Positions 1 through 9,251 of a stretch of 38,591 bases of DNA are shown one piece after another. The notes under the pieces are model-generated. The model was given only the letters and a program-made list of their open reading frames with translations, did no database searches and had not been told where the DNA came from. How positions within the stretch are numbered: the first letter of the stretch is position 1; each line of letters begins with the position of its first letter. Source of the DNA: Verrucomicrobiota bacterium (GTDB lineage: Bacteria; Verrucomicrobiota; Verrucomicrobiia; Limisphaerales; CANJSG01); NCBI GenBank assembly GCA_947476875.1, contig CANJSG010000011.1, forward strand, positions 1 through 38,591. Reading direction: 5' to 3'. The position numbers and the translations under genes were made by a program.

Positions 1-213
1 CGGGATTCTGGGCCGCAGTCAGCTTTGTTCTTCGTTTCGCATCCTTACGACGTGATTTGGTTCTGAGCTGGTAACTGCGGTTGCTCGAGAATCGCGCAAA
101 ACAGCCGTTTGGAACTGGGTAGAACGGTTGCAAGGGGTTTCAGTTTCCACGTGTTGCCAATGCATGGTCTTAAAGGGGCTTTTCCCATCCGCCTCGTCAC
201 CTCGACGGCCAGG
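1..213. other. Left-edge non-coding stretch
   Basis: No supportable gene is visible between the window edge and the hpnK stop codon. A short plus-strand reading frame is open from base 1 to a stop at about base 66, but it is too short and unrecognisable to call the end of a gene. No clear terminator hairpin with a T-run is seen after hpnK. Confidence 0.4.
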
Positions 214-1053
214 TCACAGATCCTGATACCGGATCAGCTCGATGCCGAGGCGTTGGACAGCGGCTTTGACGGCGGGGCTGACGAGGGCGGCGGCTTCGCA
301 GGGAAACTCGATGATGCCGGGATGGGAGAAGAGTTCGGCGTCGCCGGGCGGAAGTTCCGGCAGGAGCTTGAGGATGTAGGCCTCGTCGACGCGGCCGTTC
401 TGCAACAGACCGAAGACCCACGGCGTGTGCTTGAGCCCGCGCTTCACCACTTCGCCGCGCGCCCAGAGGCTGAGCGCGTGGAAGATGACGGCGTGACTGG
501 TGCGGTAGAGCCATTCGCCGCCGGCAATGCGCGTGTTCAACCAGAAGGCGTCGCGCGTGAGCCGGATGCGCCGCACGCCCCAGCGGGTCGCATGCTTCAT
601 GAGCAGCCGGAAGACGACCGGGTGCAGATGGAGATGGAGGTGGCCGTTGACGTGGTCGAGTTCCAGCCCCGTGCGGCGGAAGAGGTCGAACTGCGCATCC
701 ATCTCGGCTTCGATCTGCTCCTCAAGCTCGGGCTTGAAGAAATACTTCAGGCCGACTTCCACGGGGTTGTCGGAGAAGTTGCCCGAGGCATCGGCCAAAC
801 CGGGAATCTGATCGGGCGGCACGGCGGCCTTGCCCATGAGCAGCGTGAGATGGAGCCCGACACCGAGACGCGGATTCAACCGGGCGAGTTCGACGGCTTC
901 TTTAGCGGCGGCGCCCGTGACCATCAGGCTGGCGGTGGTGAGAATGCCGTCGCGATGGGCCTGGATGACGGCGGTGTTGATGCTGCGGGAACGCCCGAAG
1001 TCGTCGGCATTGACGATGAGCCGACGCCGGACGGAGGCGTCAGGGCGTTCCAT
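214..1053 (-). CDS. hpnK: YdjC/ChbG-family deacetylase-like protein, HpnK type
   Basis: This 279-residue protein belongs to the YdjC/ChbG carbohydrate deacetylase-like family; members next to hopanoid genes are named HpnK. It shows the metal-binding motif VNADDFG (Asp17, Asp18), an HVNGH motif with a His-rich tail (His134, His138 and following) and a C-terminal SHPG motif (about 243-246). No signal peptide is visible, so it is probably cytoplasmic. Its start lies inside the end of hpnD (14-bp overlap), which implies translational coupling; no Shine-Dalgarno is evident. Family members remove N-acetyl groups from chito-oligosaccharides, but the role of HpnK in hopanoid metabolism is not established. 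The hopanoid link is inferred from the neighbour; the family assignment is firm. Confidence 0.85.
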   Translation of the reverse strand: MERPDASVRRRLIVNADDFGRSRSINTAVIQAHRDGILTTASLMVTGAAAKEAVELARLNPRLGVGLHLTLLMGKAAVPPDQIPGLADASGNFSDNPVEVGLKYFFKPELEEQIEAEMDAQFDLFRRTGLELDHVNGHLHLHLHPVVFRLLMKHATRWGVRRIRLTRDAFWLNTRIAGGEWLYRTSHAVIFHALSLWARGEVVKRGLKHTPWVFGLLQNGRVDEAYILKLLPELPPGDAELFSHPGIIEFPCEAAALVSPAVKAAVQRLGIELIRYQDL

Positions 1054-1909
1054 AGTTCGGGGTCACCAGGCCGACGCCCAGGCGGAACCAGGTGCGGAGG
1101 ATGAGGCCGATCTTCTGCGGCTTGGACACGCGGGTGAGATCGGGCCCGAAGACGTTGAACCGCTTCTGTTCCAGCTTCCGCAAGAGCCGCCAATAGACGG
1201 AGCCCATGAGTTCGGCGGCGATCATGGAGCGGCGGTCTCCGGCGGGCAGGACTTCGCGGGCGGCCTTGTAATGGCGGCGCGCTTCGCCGGCGACGTGCTG
1301 GGCGAGCGCGGCATAGCGGTCGGAGTATTCGTGCCGCATGATTTCCTCCTCGGTCACGCCGAAGGCGTTGAGCTGGTCGAGCGGCAGGTAGATCCGGCCG
1401 CGTTGGGCGTCGACCTTCACGTCGCGGAGAATGTTCGTGAGCTGGAGCGCCTGGCCGAGGTGCCAGGCGTATTTCCGGCAGGCGGGATCGCGGTAGCCAA
1501 AGATCTCGATGCTCAACAGCCCGACGACGGAGGCGACGCGATGGCAATAGAGTTCGAGCGCGGGGAAATCGGCGTAGCGATGGGTGTCGAGGTCCATCTC
1601 GCAGCCCTGGATCAGTTCGTCGAACAGCTCGAACTTCAGGCCGGATTGGCGGATGACGGGTTGGAGCTCCCGGTTGGTGGGGAACTCGGGCTGGCCACCG
1701 GAGCAGGCTTTGCGGATGTCCTCACGCCACGCCGCCAAGCCGGTGCGGCGGTGTTCCACGGGGAGGGTGTCCTCGTCGGCCACGTCGTCGACCTCGCGGC
1801 AGAAGGCATAGAGCGCGGGCATGGCGTCCCGCTTCGCTTTCGGCAACAGGATGAAGGCGAGGGCGAGGTTCGAGGCGCTCTTGCGGGTAATGGCCTGCGA
1901 ATGCTGCAT
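1040..1909 (-). CDS. hpnD: Squalene/phytoene synthase family protein, probable presqualene diphosphate synthase HpnD
   Basis: This 289-residue trans-isoprenyl diphosphate head-to-head synthase has both Asp-rich motifs: DDVADE at 41-46, and DVKVD at 163-167 within the LTNILRDV block that is conserved in squalene/phytoene synthases. HpnD condenses two farnesyl diphosphates to presqualene diphosphate; HpnC and HpnE complete squalene synthesis, but neither is in this window. Phytoene synthase (CrtB) is the main alternative, since the family motifs do not separate the two. The adjacent, overlapping YdjC gene favours HpnD. Its start codon shares one base with the stop codon of the upstream small membrane protein gene (TAATG), so translation is probably coupled. 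Confidence 0.85.
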   Translation of the reverse strand: MQHSQAITRKSASNLALAFILLPKAKRDAMPALYAFCREVDDVADEDTLPVEHRRTGLAAWREDIRKACSGGQPEFPTNRELQPVIRQSGLKFELFDELIQGCEMDLDTHRYADFPALELYCHRVASVVGLLSIEIFGYRDPACRKYAWHLGQALQLTNILRDVKVDAQRGRIYLPLDQLNAFGVTEEEIMRHEYSDRYAALAQHVAGEARRHYKAAREVLPAGDRRSMIAAELMGSVYWRLLRKLEQKRFNVFGPDLTRVSKPQKIGLILRTWFRLGVGLVTPNYGTP

Positions 1910-2301
1910 TACTGGAGCGGAGGCTGCCCGGGATCACGAAGCGGAGGCAAGCCCCCGGTCTCGGCGAGGGTAGGGTTTCGCGGACGGTGGGTTTCCTTGC
2001 GCCGCCGCCGACCATGATGCTTCGAGGACTTTCCATCCGCGGCCTCGGGTGAATCATCGTCGTCCGGATCGGATTCGCCGGAGACAACCTCGGGGCCGGT
2101 CTTCTTGTGCTCGTGGTATTGGGGATACTTTCGGCGCTCGCGGGTCTTGGGTTTGCGGATGAAAATGATCCACACGACCACGATCACGGCGACCACGCCG
2201 ATGATGCCAAGCAGCAGGAAGATCTGCTTCGCCGCATCCCCGGCAAAGCCAGACCACCAATTCGTTGTGACGGGCACCGTTACTTGCCCCAGCGTCTGCA
2301 T
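1909..2301 (-). CDS. Small single-span membrane protein of unknown function
   Basis: This 130-residue protein is not recognised. A short N-terminal segment is followed by one strong transmembrane helix at about 27-48, then a long charged tail with basic and acidic clusters (RERRK near 53-58, an Asp run near 80, RRRRK near 100) and a Pro-rich end. The positive residues just after the helix suggest a cytoplasmic tail (positive-inside rule). It starts 9 bp after the response regulator stop and overlaps the hpnD start by one base, so it is very probably translated with them. Its place between a two-component system and hpnD suggests a membrane role, but nothing in the sequence gives a function. 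Confidence 0.7.
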   Translation of the reverse strand: MQTLGQVTVPVTTNWWSGFAGDAAKQIFLLLGIIGVVAVIVVVWIIFIRKPKTRERRKYPQYHEHKKTGPEVVSGESDPDDDDSPEAADGKSSKHHGRRRRKETHRPRNPTLAETGGLPPLRDPGQPPLQ

Positions 2302-2310
2302 AATCTTCGT

Positions 2311-3737
<1,427 letters not shown>

Positions 3738-3741
<4 letters not shown>

Positions 3742-5135
3742 TGTGTGGTGCTCAACAGGGTCCTTGCGGGGAACTGTAGGGTGAACCGTGTGCCCCGGCC
3801 AAGGTCCGAATCCAGCTGGACGGTTCCGCCGTAGATCTCGGTGTTGTGTTTCACGATCGCCAGGCCGAGGCCGGAGCCTTTTTCCTTCGTGGTGTAATAG
3901 CTCTCGAAGACCTGGTGGAACTTCTCCGGCGAGATTCCCGGACCGCTGTCGGTGACCGTCACAACCACGGAATGACCGGGGCCGTGCTGAGCAACCACCT
4001 CGACCGTTCCCTTCCCGTGCATCGCTTCGCGGGCGTTCTGCAGGAGGTTCACGAAAATCTCGGAGAACTGGCCCCGCTGCATCAGGAGCGACGGCAGATC
4101 CGGCGCGTAACTGCGCCGCACTTCGACATCGAACTTCGCCGCCGGCGGGAAGACCTGGTCGATCGCCGAATCCAGCTCCTCGACGACCGAAAGCCGCTCC
4201 ACGCGGCCTTCGGACAACCGCGCGTAGCCCATCAGCTCCGTCAGGATCTGGTCGGAGCGTTCGACCTCCTCGCGGATGATGCGGAGCTGGGCCTGGGCCG
4301 GCGCGTCCTTCATCTGGCGCTGGAGGACGAAGGCGGCGTTGGTGATGATCGAAAGCGGGTTCTTCAGGCGATGGGCGATCTCGGCGGAGATGCGGCCCGC
4401 CGTGCTCAACTGCTCCTGGCGCACGGCGAACTCCTGCGCCTCCTCCTGGATCTTGCGCTGCCGGACGACCAACGCCTGCACGCCGAAACAGCAGGCCGTC
4501 GTCAGCAGAAGGACCGCGATCCGCAAGATCAGCGGGTCGGTGGAAATCTCCGAATAGCTCATCTCGGGCAGGAGAATCTTCTCGGCGCCCAACGCCGTCG
4601 CCTCGAGTTGGACAAGTGAGAGATCCAGCAACCCTGCCGCCAGGTAGAACAGGGTGCACAGCAGGTTGACCCCGATCTGGGGAGCGGCCGCCGGGATGCA
4701 GACCGTGTGGTGGACGATGAGGACGAGGAACAGCCAGAAGAGGATGCTCCCGAAACCGCCGGTCGTGACGGTCAACGCGGCCAACATCAGCCCATCCAGC
4801 ATTCCGGTCGCAAAGACCCCCCACTCGATGAACCTCGGGCTCGGACGAGGCCATTTGAAGAGCACCACGGCGTAGGCGATCTGGATCAGCGCGTAGACGA
4901 CGAACATCCCAATGATCCGGACGACCGCCTCCTCACGCGGGGTGCTGGCCACATCGAACCAGCGCGCCGCGAAGAAGAAGTAGGTGAGCGCCAGCAGCGC
5001 CGCCCCGCGAACCGGCAGGATCACGTCCCGTTCGATCCGCAATACCCGGCCCACCTCCACCTCGCGATCACGGCCCGACGACGCAAAGAAACCGGCGAGC
5101 AACGCCTTGAACTGGGCTCGGCTCGGCAGGTTCAT
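3738..5135 (-). CDS. Membrane sensor histidine kinase
   Basis: This 465-residue kinase has an N-terminal membrane sensor region with about five or six hydrophobic helices between residues 40 and 225. A HisKA domain follows, with H-box AEIAHRLKNPL (His255), then a HATPase domain with N-box NLLQNAREAM (around 363-372), G1 box DSGPGI (396-401) and G2 box GSGLGLA (420-426). No periplasmic sensor domain of size, PAS or HAMP domain is evident, so the stimulus may be sensed in or at the membrane. It is the cognate partner of the NtrC-type regulator, with which it overlaps by 4 bp (ATGA). It begins 9 bp after the coaC stop, which places the pair inside a larger run of genes. Confidence 0.93.
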
Positions 5136-5144
5136 GGATCCCTC

Positions 5145-5693
5145 TTACGCCGACGCCTTCAGAACCAGCGCGGCGATCTGGTCCACCGGATAAAGCCGGC
5201 CCACGCCTTCGTAGCCGCAGGAAAGCATGCCTTCATCAGGCCCGATGAATTGGACGCCGCGGTCTTTCAGGAGGGCCACGTTCGACTGCGTGGCGGGATG
5301 GAGCCACATCTTGCCGTTCATCGCAGGCGCGATGAAGACGCGCGTGTGCTGCCTCACCGCCAGGGCGATGCAGCTCAAAGCGTCGTCCGCCAACCCGTGC
5401 GCCAGCTTGGCGATGCAATTGGCCGTGGCCGGCGCAACTAGGAGGATGTCCGCCTCGTCCGCCACCCGGATGTGCGACGGCTTCCATCCTTCATCCTCGT
5501 CGTAGAGATCGGTGATGACCGGCCGGCGGGAGAGGGTCTTGAAAGGCAACGGGGTGATGAACCGCTGCGCGTCGGCCGTCATGACCACCGTCACCGTCGC
5601 GCCGCCCTTGACGAGAAGACTCGTCAAGTCGGCGGCCTTGTAGGCCGCGATGGAACCGGTGACTCCGAGGACGATGTTGGGGTTGGATGTCAT
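5145..5693 (-). CDS. coaC: Stand-alone phosphopantothenoylcysteine decarboxylase-like flavoprotein (CoaC)
   Basis: This 182-residue HFCD-family flavoprotein corresponds to the N-terminal half of bifunctional CoaBC. It shows the N-terminal GVTGSIAAYKA flavin-site motif, His74 in SHI at the catalytic-histidine position, PATANCIAKLAHG (around 88-100), PAMNGKMW (123-130) and GMLSCGYEGVGRL with Cys159, which corresponds to the substrate-clamp cysteine. CoaC decarboxylates 4'-phospho-N-pantothenoylcysteine to phosphopantetheine in CoA synthesis. The CoaB synthetase half is absent from the protein and from the window. The yicC-gmk-coaC order supports the call; other HFCD flavoproteins are less likely. 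Confidence 0.88.
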   Translation of the reverse strand: MTSNPNIVLGVTGSIAAYKAADLTSLLVKGGATVTVVMTADAQRFITPLPFKTLSRRPVITDLYDEDEGWKPSHIRVADEADILLVAPATANCIAKLAHGLADDALSCIALAVRQHTRVFIAPAMNGKMWLHPATQSNVALLKDRGVQFIGPDEGMLSCGYEGVGRLYPVDQIAALVLKASA

Positions 5694-5708
5694 GGGCGTT
5701 CGATCCGG

Positions 5709-6338
5709 TCACTCAAAACTGGGCGGAACGGCCCGCGTCCGGCGCAGGCGTTCGGCTTCAAGGATCGCGCGGGCACGATGGAGGTCTTCGTCGATCGACC
5801 GGCTGAGGATGAGGTAGTCGAAATGCTTCCACTGCGCCAGCTCCTGCCGCGCCACACCGAGACGTTTGCGGATGACCTCGGGCGCATCCGTCCCGCGCTT
5901 GTTCAAACGCCGCTCCAGCTCGCTGAGCGATTCGGGCGTCAGGAAGATCGTGACCAGGGCCCGCTTCAATTCCTCCTCGTGTTCCGCCTGCGCCTGGATG
6001 GCGGCGGCGCCCTGCACGTCGATGTTCAGGAGGACATCGCGGCCCGAGCGCAGTTTGCCGAGCACCTCGGATTTGAGCGTGCCATAGCTGTTGCCGTAGA
6101 CGGTGGCGTGTTCGAGGAAATGCCCGGCCTGAACGCGTTTGAGGAACTGGTCGGCGTCGAAGAAGAAATAGTCGGCCCCATCCTTCTCCCCCTCGCGCGG
6201 CGCCCTCGTGGTGCAGGTGATGACCCGCGCCAAGTTCGCTTCGGTTTCGATCAGCTTCTGGCAGAGCGTCGTCTTACCGCCCCCGGACGGAGCGGAGATC
6301 ACGACAAGAAGGGCTGTGCTCTTGGGCGACGTTTCCAT
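5709..6338 (-). CDS. gmk: Guanylate kinase
   Basis: This 209-residue protein phosphorylates GMP to GDP with ATP. The P-loop is APSGGGKTT at 16-24; the usual form is GPSGxGKST, so this is a mild variant. The GMP-binding part follows with a TRAPREGEKDGADYFF block, and the HATVYGNSYGT and LNIDVQGAAAI blocks are typical of the family. Length and domain content are normal for bacterial Gmk. It sits 6 bp after yicC and 15 bp before coaC, a common bacterial arrangement. The rpoZ gene often found between gmk and coaBC is missing here. Confidence 0.96.
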   Translation of the reverse strand: METSPKSTALLVVISAPSGGGKTTLCQKLIETEANLARVITCTTRAPREGEKDGADYFFFDADQFLKRVQAGHFLEHATVYGNSYGTLKSEVLGKLRSGRDVLLNIDVQGAAAIQAQAEHEEELKRALVTIFLTPESLSELERRLNKRGTDAPEVIRKRLGVARQELAQWKHFDYLILSRSIDEDLHRARAILEAERLRRTRAVPPSFE

Positions 6339-6344
6339 GGCGGG

Positions 6345-7220
6345 TTACTCGACGTTCATCGACTGTTCGCGGAATTTTTCCAGCTCGGTCTTCAGCGTCA
6401 CCACTTCCTTCGAAATGATGGAATCGTTCGCCTTGGAACCGATCGTGTTGATCTCGCGGTTCATTTCCTGGGAAAGGAAATCCAGCGTGCGCCCGACCGG
6501 CTCGGCGGACTTCACCAGGTCGTGGAACTGGGCGAAATGGCTCTTCAGCCGGGTGAGTTCCTCGCTGATGTCCGAACGGTCGGAGTAATAGACGATCTCC
6601 TTCAGAAGCCGCTCGTCATCCTCCGGCGGCAACGGCAACCCGGCGGCGGCCACGCGTTCGCGCAACTGCTGGCGATAGCGCGCGAGCACTTCCGGAGCCT
6701 GCGCGGCCACGACGGCGACGGCCTTCTGCAACGTCTCGATCCGCGTCCGAAGATCCTGTTCAAGGTGGCTGCCCTCCCGTTCGCGCATGGCGACGAGCTC
6801 TTTCAACGCCTGCTTCACCGCCTTCTGCAAGGTGGGCCAGATCTCCTCGGGATCGAGGCCGGTCGATTCGGTCTGGAGGACTCCCGGAACGCGCAGGATC
6901 TGGTCGACCGTGATGATGCTTGGTAGATCCAGGTCTACCGCCAGCTTGCGAAGTTCCAAGGCCGCGGCCTTCGCGGCGGCCGTGTTGATCCGCACGCCGA
7001 CCACGTCCTCGCCCGCCTCGATGGCAATCCGGCAGGTCACGCGGCCGCGGGACACGGCCTGGTTGATCTCGTCGCGGATGCGGGATTCGAGGGACTCCAG
7101 TTCGCGCGGCAGACTGACGGCGATCTCCGCCTGCTTGCGGTTTACCGCCGACAATTCCACCGCGATTTTCTGCCCAGCAGAAGACGCTTCACCCCGTCCG
7201 TAACCGGTCATCGACTTCAT
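6345..7220 (-). CDS. yicC: YicC family endoribonuclease-like protein
   Basis: This 291-residue protein starts with the hallmark MKSMTGYGRGE and carries the conserved VNRKQ block and the C-terminal block that includes LDFLSQEMNREINTIGSK, both diagnostic for YicC. Family members act as endoribonucleases that affect small-RNA and mRNA stability. It is the first gene of the minus-strand run ending with hpnK; the promoter would lie in the divergent space shared with the YkuD gene. Start at 7220 gives the canonical N-terminus. Confidence 0.95.
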   Translation of the reverse strand: MKSMTGYGRGEASSAGQKIAVELSAVNRKQAEIAVSLPRELESLESRIRDEINQAVSRGRVTCRIAIEAGEDVVGVRINTAAAKAAALELRKLAVDLDLPSIITVDQILRVPGVLQTESTGLDPEEIWPTLQKAVKQALKELVAMREREGSHLEQDLRTRIETLQKAVAVVAAQAPEVLARYRQQLRERVAAAGLPLPPEDDERLLKEIVYYSDRSDISEELTRLKSHFAQFHDLVKSAEPVGRTLDFLSQEMNREINTIGSKANDSIISKEVVTLKTELEKFREQSMNVE

Positions 7221-7366
7221 CGTTCCGAACTATGGCCGCCGAGTCCGCCGGGCGGAAATCCTTTTCTGTTTTTGGCACCCCGGAAGATCCCCAAAAATGG
7301 ATCTCCGCAGATCTCGGTCCCGTGCTTGTTCGCTCCGCCAAAACACACCATGGTCAGTCCCAAAAC
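7221..7366. promoter_or_regulatory. Divergent intergenic space likely holding promoters
   Basis: This 146-bp stretch separates yicC (minus) from the YkuD-family gene (plus), so it must hold the promoter of the eight-gene minus-strand run and perhaps that of the plus-strand genes. I could not identify convincing -35/-10 boxes or a sigma54 GG-N10-GC element by eye. The call rests only on gene orientation. Confidence 0.4.
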
Positions 7367-7903
7367 ATGCAGTCTCCCACCGCCGCCATCGCCCGAGCCG
7401 CAGAGCTGGGAGTCCCCGCGACCGACAGCCTGTTGGTCGCGGTCGTGGCCACCCAGACGGTGCTTTGGTTTCTGCGAACGGCCGAAGGCGGACCCTTCGA
7501 GTTACATCGCCAGCTGGTTTGTTCGACGTCGAAGCATGGCATCGGCCAGGTCCAGGACTCGAACAAGACGCCGCTCGGACTGCATCGCATCGCCCAGAAG
7601 ATCGGCGACGGTCTTCCGACTGGCACCGTCTTGAAAGCCCGGAAGCCGATCGGACACATGCGCGACGGGTTCCCGCCAGCGTCCATCACCACGCGGATTC
7701 TGTGGCTCGAAGGATTGGAGGAGGGCTTCAACAAGGGCGGCAACGTCGATACCTTCCGCCGCTACATCTACATCCACGGCACCGGCGACCAACCCTCGCT
7801 GGGCACGCCCGCATCGGATGGCTGCATCCACCTGTCCGATTCCGATCTGGTCGAAGTCTACGACAGCCTGCCGATCGGCACGCTCGTCTGGATCGGGCCC
7901 TGA
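7367..7903 (+). CDS. L,D-transpeptidase (YkuD domain) protein
   Basis: This 178-residue protein is essentially a single YkuD catalytic domain. The signature is IHGTG (His137) followed by PASDGCIHLSD with nucleophile Cys153. L,D-transpeptidases form 3-3 cross-links in peptidoglycan or attach proteins to it. The start at 7367 was chosen because residues encoded upstream in the same frame look like untranslated leader; a start at 7232 is formally open. Neither choice gives a clear signal peptide, only a modest hydrophobic stretch near residues 21-31, which is odd for an enzyme that acts outside the cytoplasmic membrane. It lies 56 bp upstream of proA on the same strand. Confidence 0.85.
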   Translation: MQSPTAAIARAAELGVPATDSLLVAVVATQTVLWFLRTAEGGPFELHRQLVCSTSKHGIGQVQDSNKTPLGLHRIAQKIGDGLPTGTVLKARKPIGHMRDGFPPASITTRILWLEGLEEGFNKGGNVDTFRRYIYIHGTGDQPSLGTPASDGCIHLSDSDLVEVYDSLPIGTLVWIGP

Positions 7904-7959
7904 TGTCCTGACGCTGCCGGACTCTTGCCAGTTCACCGACATGCCCTAGCCTTGCCCGC

Positions 7960-9246
7960 ATGACTTTGCTGGAACAGATGACGGTGCTTGGGCAGAAGGC
8001 CAAGGCCGCTTCTCGCGCGCTCGCGCAATTGACCGCGAGCGACAAGAACCGCGTCCTGCTAGCCATGGCGGAGGCCATTGAAGCCAGCCGCCCGGCCATC
8101 CAGGGCGCCAACGCCATCGACATGGAGAACGGCGCCAAGGCCGGTCTCAGCGCGGCGATGCTCGATCGGCTCAACCTGAACGACAAACGCGTCGCCGCCA
8201 TCGCCACCGGACTCCGTGAAGTCGCCGCCCTCCCGGATCCGACCGGTAAACTTCTCGACGAACGCCTCCGCCCGAACGGCCTGAAGCTCCGCAAGGTTTC
8301 CGTCCCCATCGGCGTCATCGTCATCATCTACGAATCGCGTCCCAACGTGACCGCCGACGCGGCGAGCCTGTGCTTCAAAAGCGGCAACGCCACGATCCTT
8401 CGCGGGGGCAAGGAGGCCATCTACTCCAACCAGGCCATCGCCCGCATCATGCTGGACGCCGCCGTCAAGACGCTGCCCGGGTTTCCCGTCGACGCCATCC
8501 AAGTCGTGCCCACCACGGATCGCGAGGCGATTCCAGCGCTCCTATCGCTCACGCAATACGTCGATCTCTGCATGCCGCGCGGCGGAGAAAGCCTCATCCG
8601 AGCCGTGACCGAGTGCAGCAAGGTGCCGGTAATCAAACACTACAAGGGCGTCTGCCACACCTACGTCGACCGCGAGGCCGACCTGAAGATGGCCGAGGAA
8701 ATCGCCTTCAACGCCAAGTGCCAGCGGCCCGCCGTCTGCAACGCGATGGAAACGCTCCTCATCGATTCGCCGGTGGCCGCCAAGTTCCTGCCCGCGATCG
8801 CCGCGGCAATGGCGAAACACGGCGTGGAATTCCGCTGCGATGAAATCTCCGAGTCGATCCTCGCCGCCGCGCCCGGTCTCGACCGGTCGATGATCAAGCG
8901 GGCCCGCGACACGGATTTCTTCACCGAATACAACGACTACATCCTCAACCTGCGCGTCGTCGACGGCGTGGGCCAGGCGATCGACCACATCGCCACCTAC
9001 GGCTCGGCCCACTCGGACGCGATCGTGACCGGGAACGAAACGACCGCGCAGAGGTTCCTCGCGGAGATCGATTCGGCGACGGTCTATTGGAACGCCTCCA
9101 CGCGTTTCACCGACGGCGGCGAGTTCGGCATGGGCGCGGAGATCGGCATCAGCACCGACAAGATCGGCGCGCGCGGCCCGATGGGCCTCGATGAACTGAC
9201 CAGCTACAAGTGGATCGGCATCGGCACCGGCCAGGTCCGGGCCTGA
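7960..9246 (+). CDS. proA: Glutamate-5-semialdehyde dehydrogenase (gamma-glutamyl phosphate reductase)
   Basis: This 428-residue ProA reduces gamma-glutamyl phosphate to glutamate-5-semialdehyde with NADPH in proline synthesis. Diagnostic blocks are IIYESRPNVTAD (122-133), the catalytic-Cys region CQRPAVCNAMETLL with Cys260, and the C-terminal blocks NASTRFTDGGEFGMGAEIG and RGPMGLDELTSYKW. Length is normal. The partner proB (glutamate 5-kinase) is not next to it and is not in the window. The next gene starts 5 bp after the stop. Confidence 0.96.
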   Translation: MTLLEQMTVLGQKAKAASRALAQLTASDKNRVLLAMAEAIEASRPAIQGANAIDMENGAKAGLSAAMLDRLNLNDKRVAAIATGLREVAALPDPTGKLLDERLRPNGLKLRKVSVPIGVIVIIYESRPNVTADAASLCFKSGNATILRGGKEAIYSNQAIARIMLDAAVKTLPGFPVDAIQVVPTTDREAIPALLSLTQYVDLCMPRGGESLIRAVTECSKVPVIKHYKGVCHTYVDREADLKMAEEIAFNAKCQRPAVCNAMETLLIDSPVAAKFLPAIAAAMAKHGVEFRCDEISESILAAAPGLDRSMIKRARDTDFFTEYNDYILNLRVVDGVGQAIDHIATYGSAHSDAIVTGNETTAQRFLAEIDSATVYWNASTRFTDGGEFGMGAEIGISTDKIGARGPMGLDELTSYKWIGIGTGQVRA

Positions 9247-9251
9247 CCCCG

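Noticed and set aside
1-66. Open plus-strand frame running in from the left edge
   Set aside because: Only about 21 codons and no recognisable motif.
1040-1909. Phytoene synthase (carotenoid) as the primary name for the hpnD gene
   Set aside because: The motifs fit both, but the overlapping YdjC/HpnK gene and absence of carotenoid genes nearby favour the hopanoid reading.
3742-4854. N-terminal extension of the response regulator frame
   Set aside because: It overlaps the histidine kinase gene in another frame and has no domain; the receiver begins right after the ATG at 3741.
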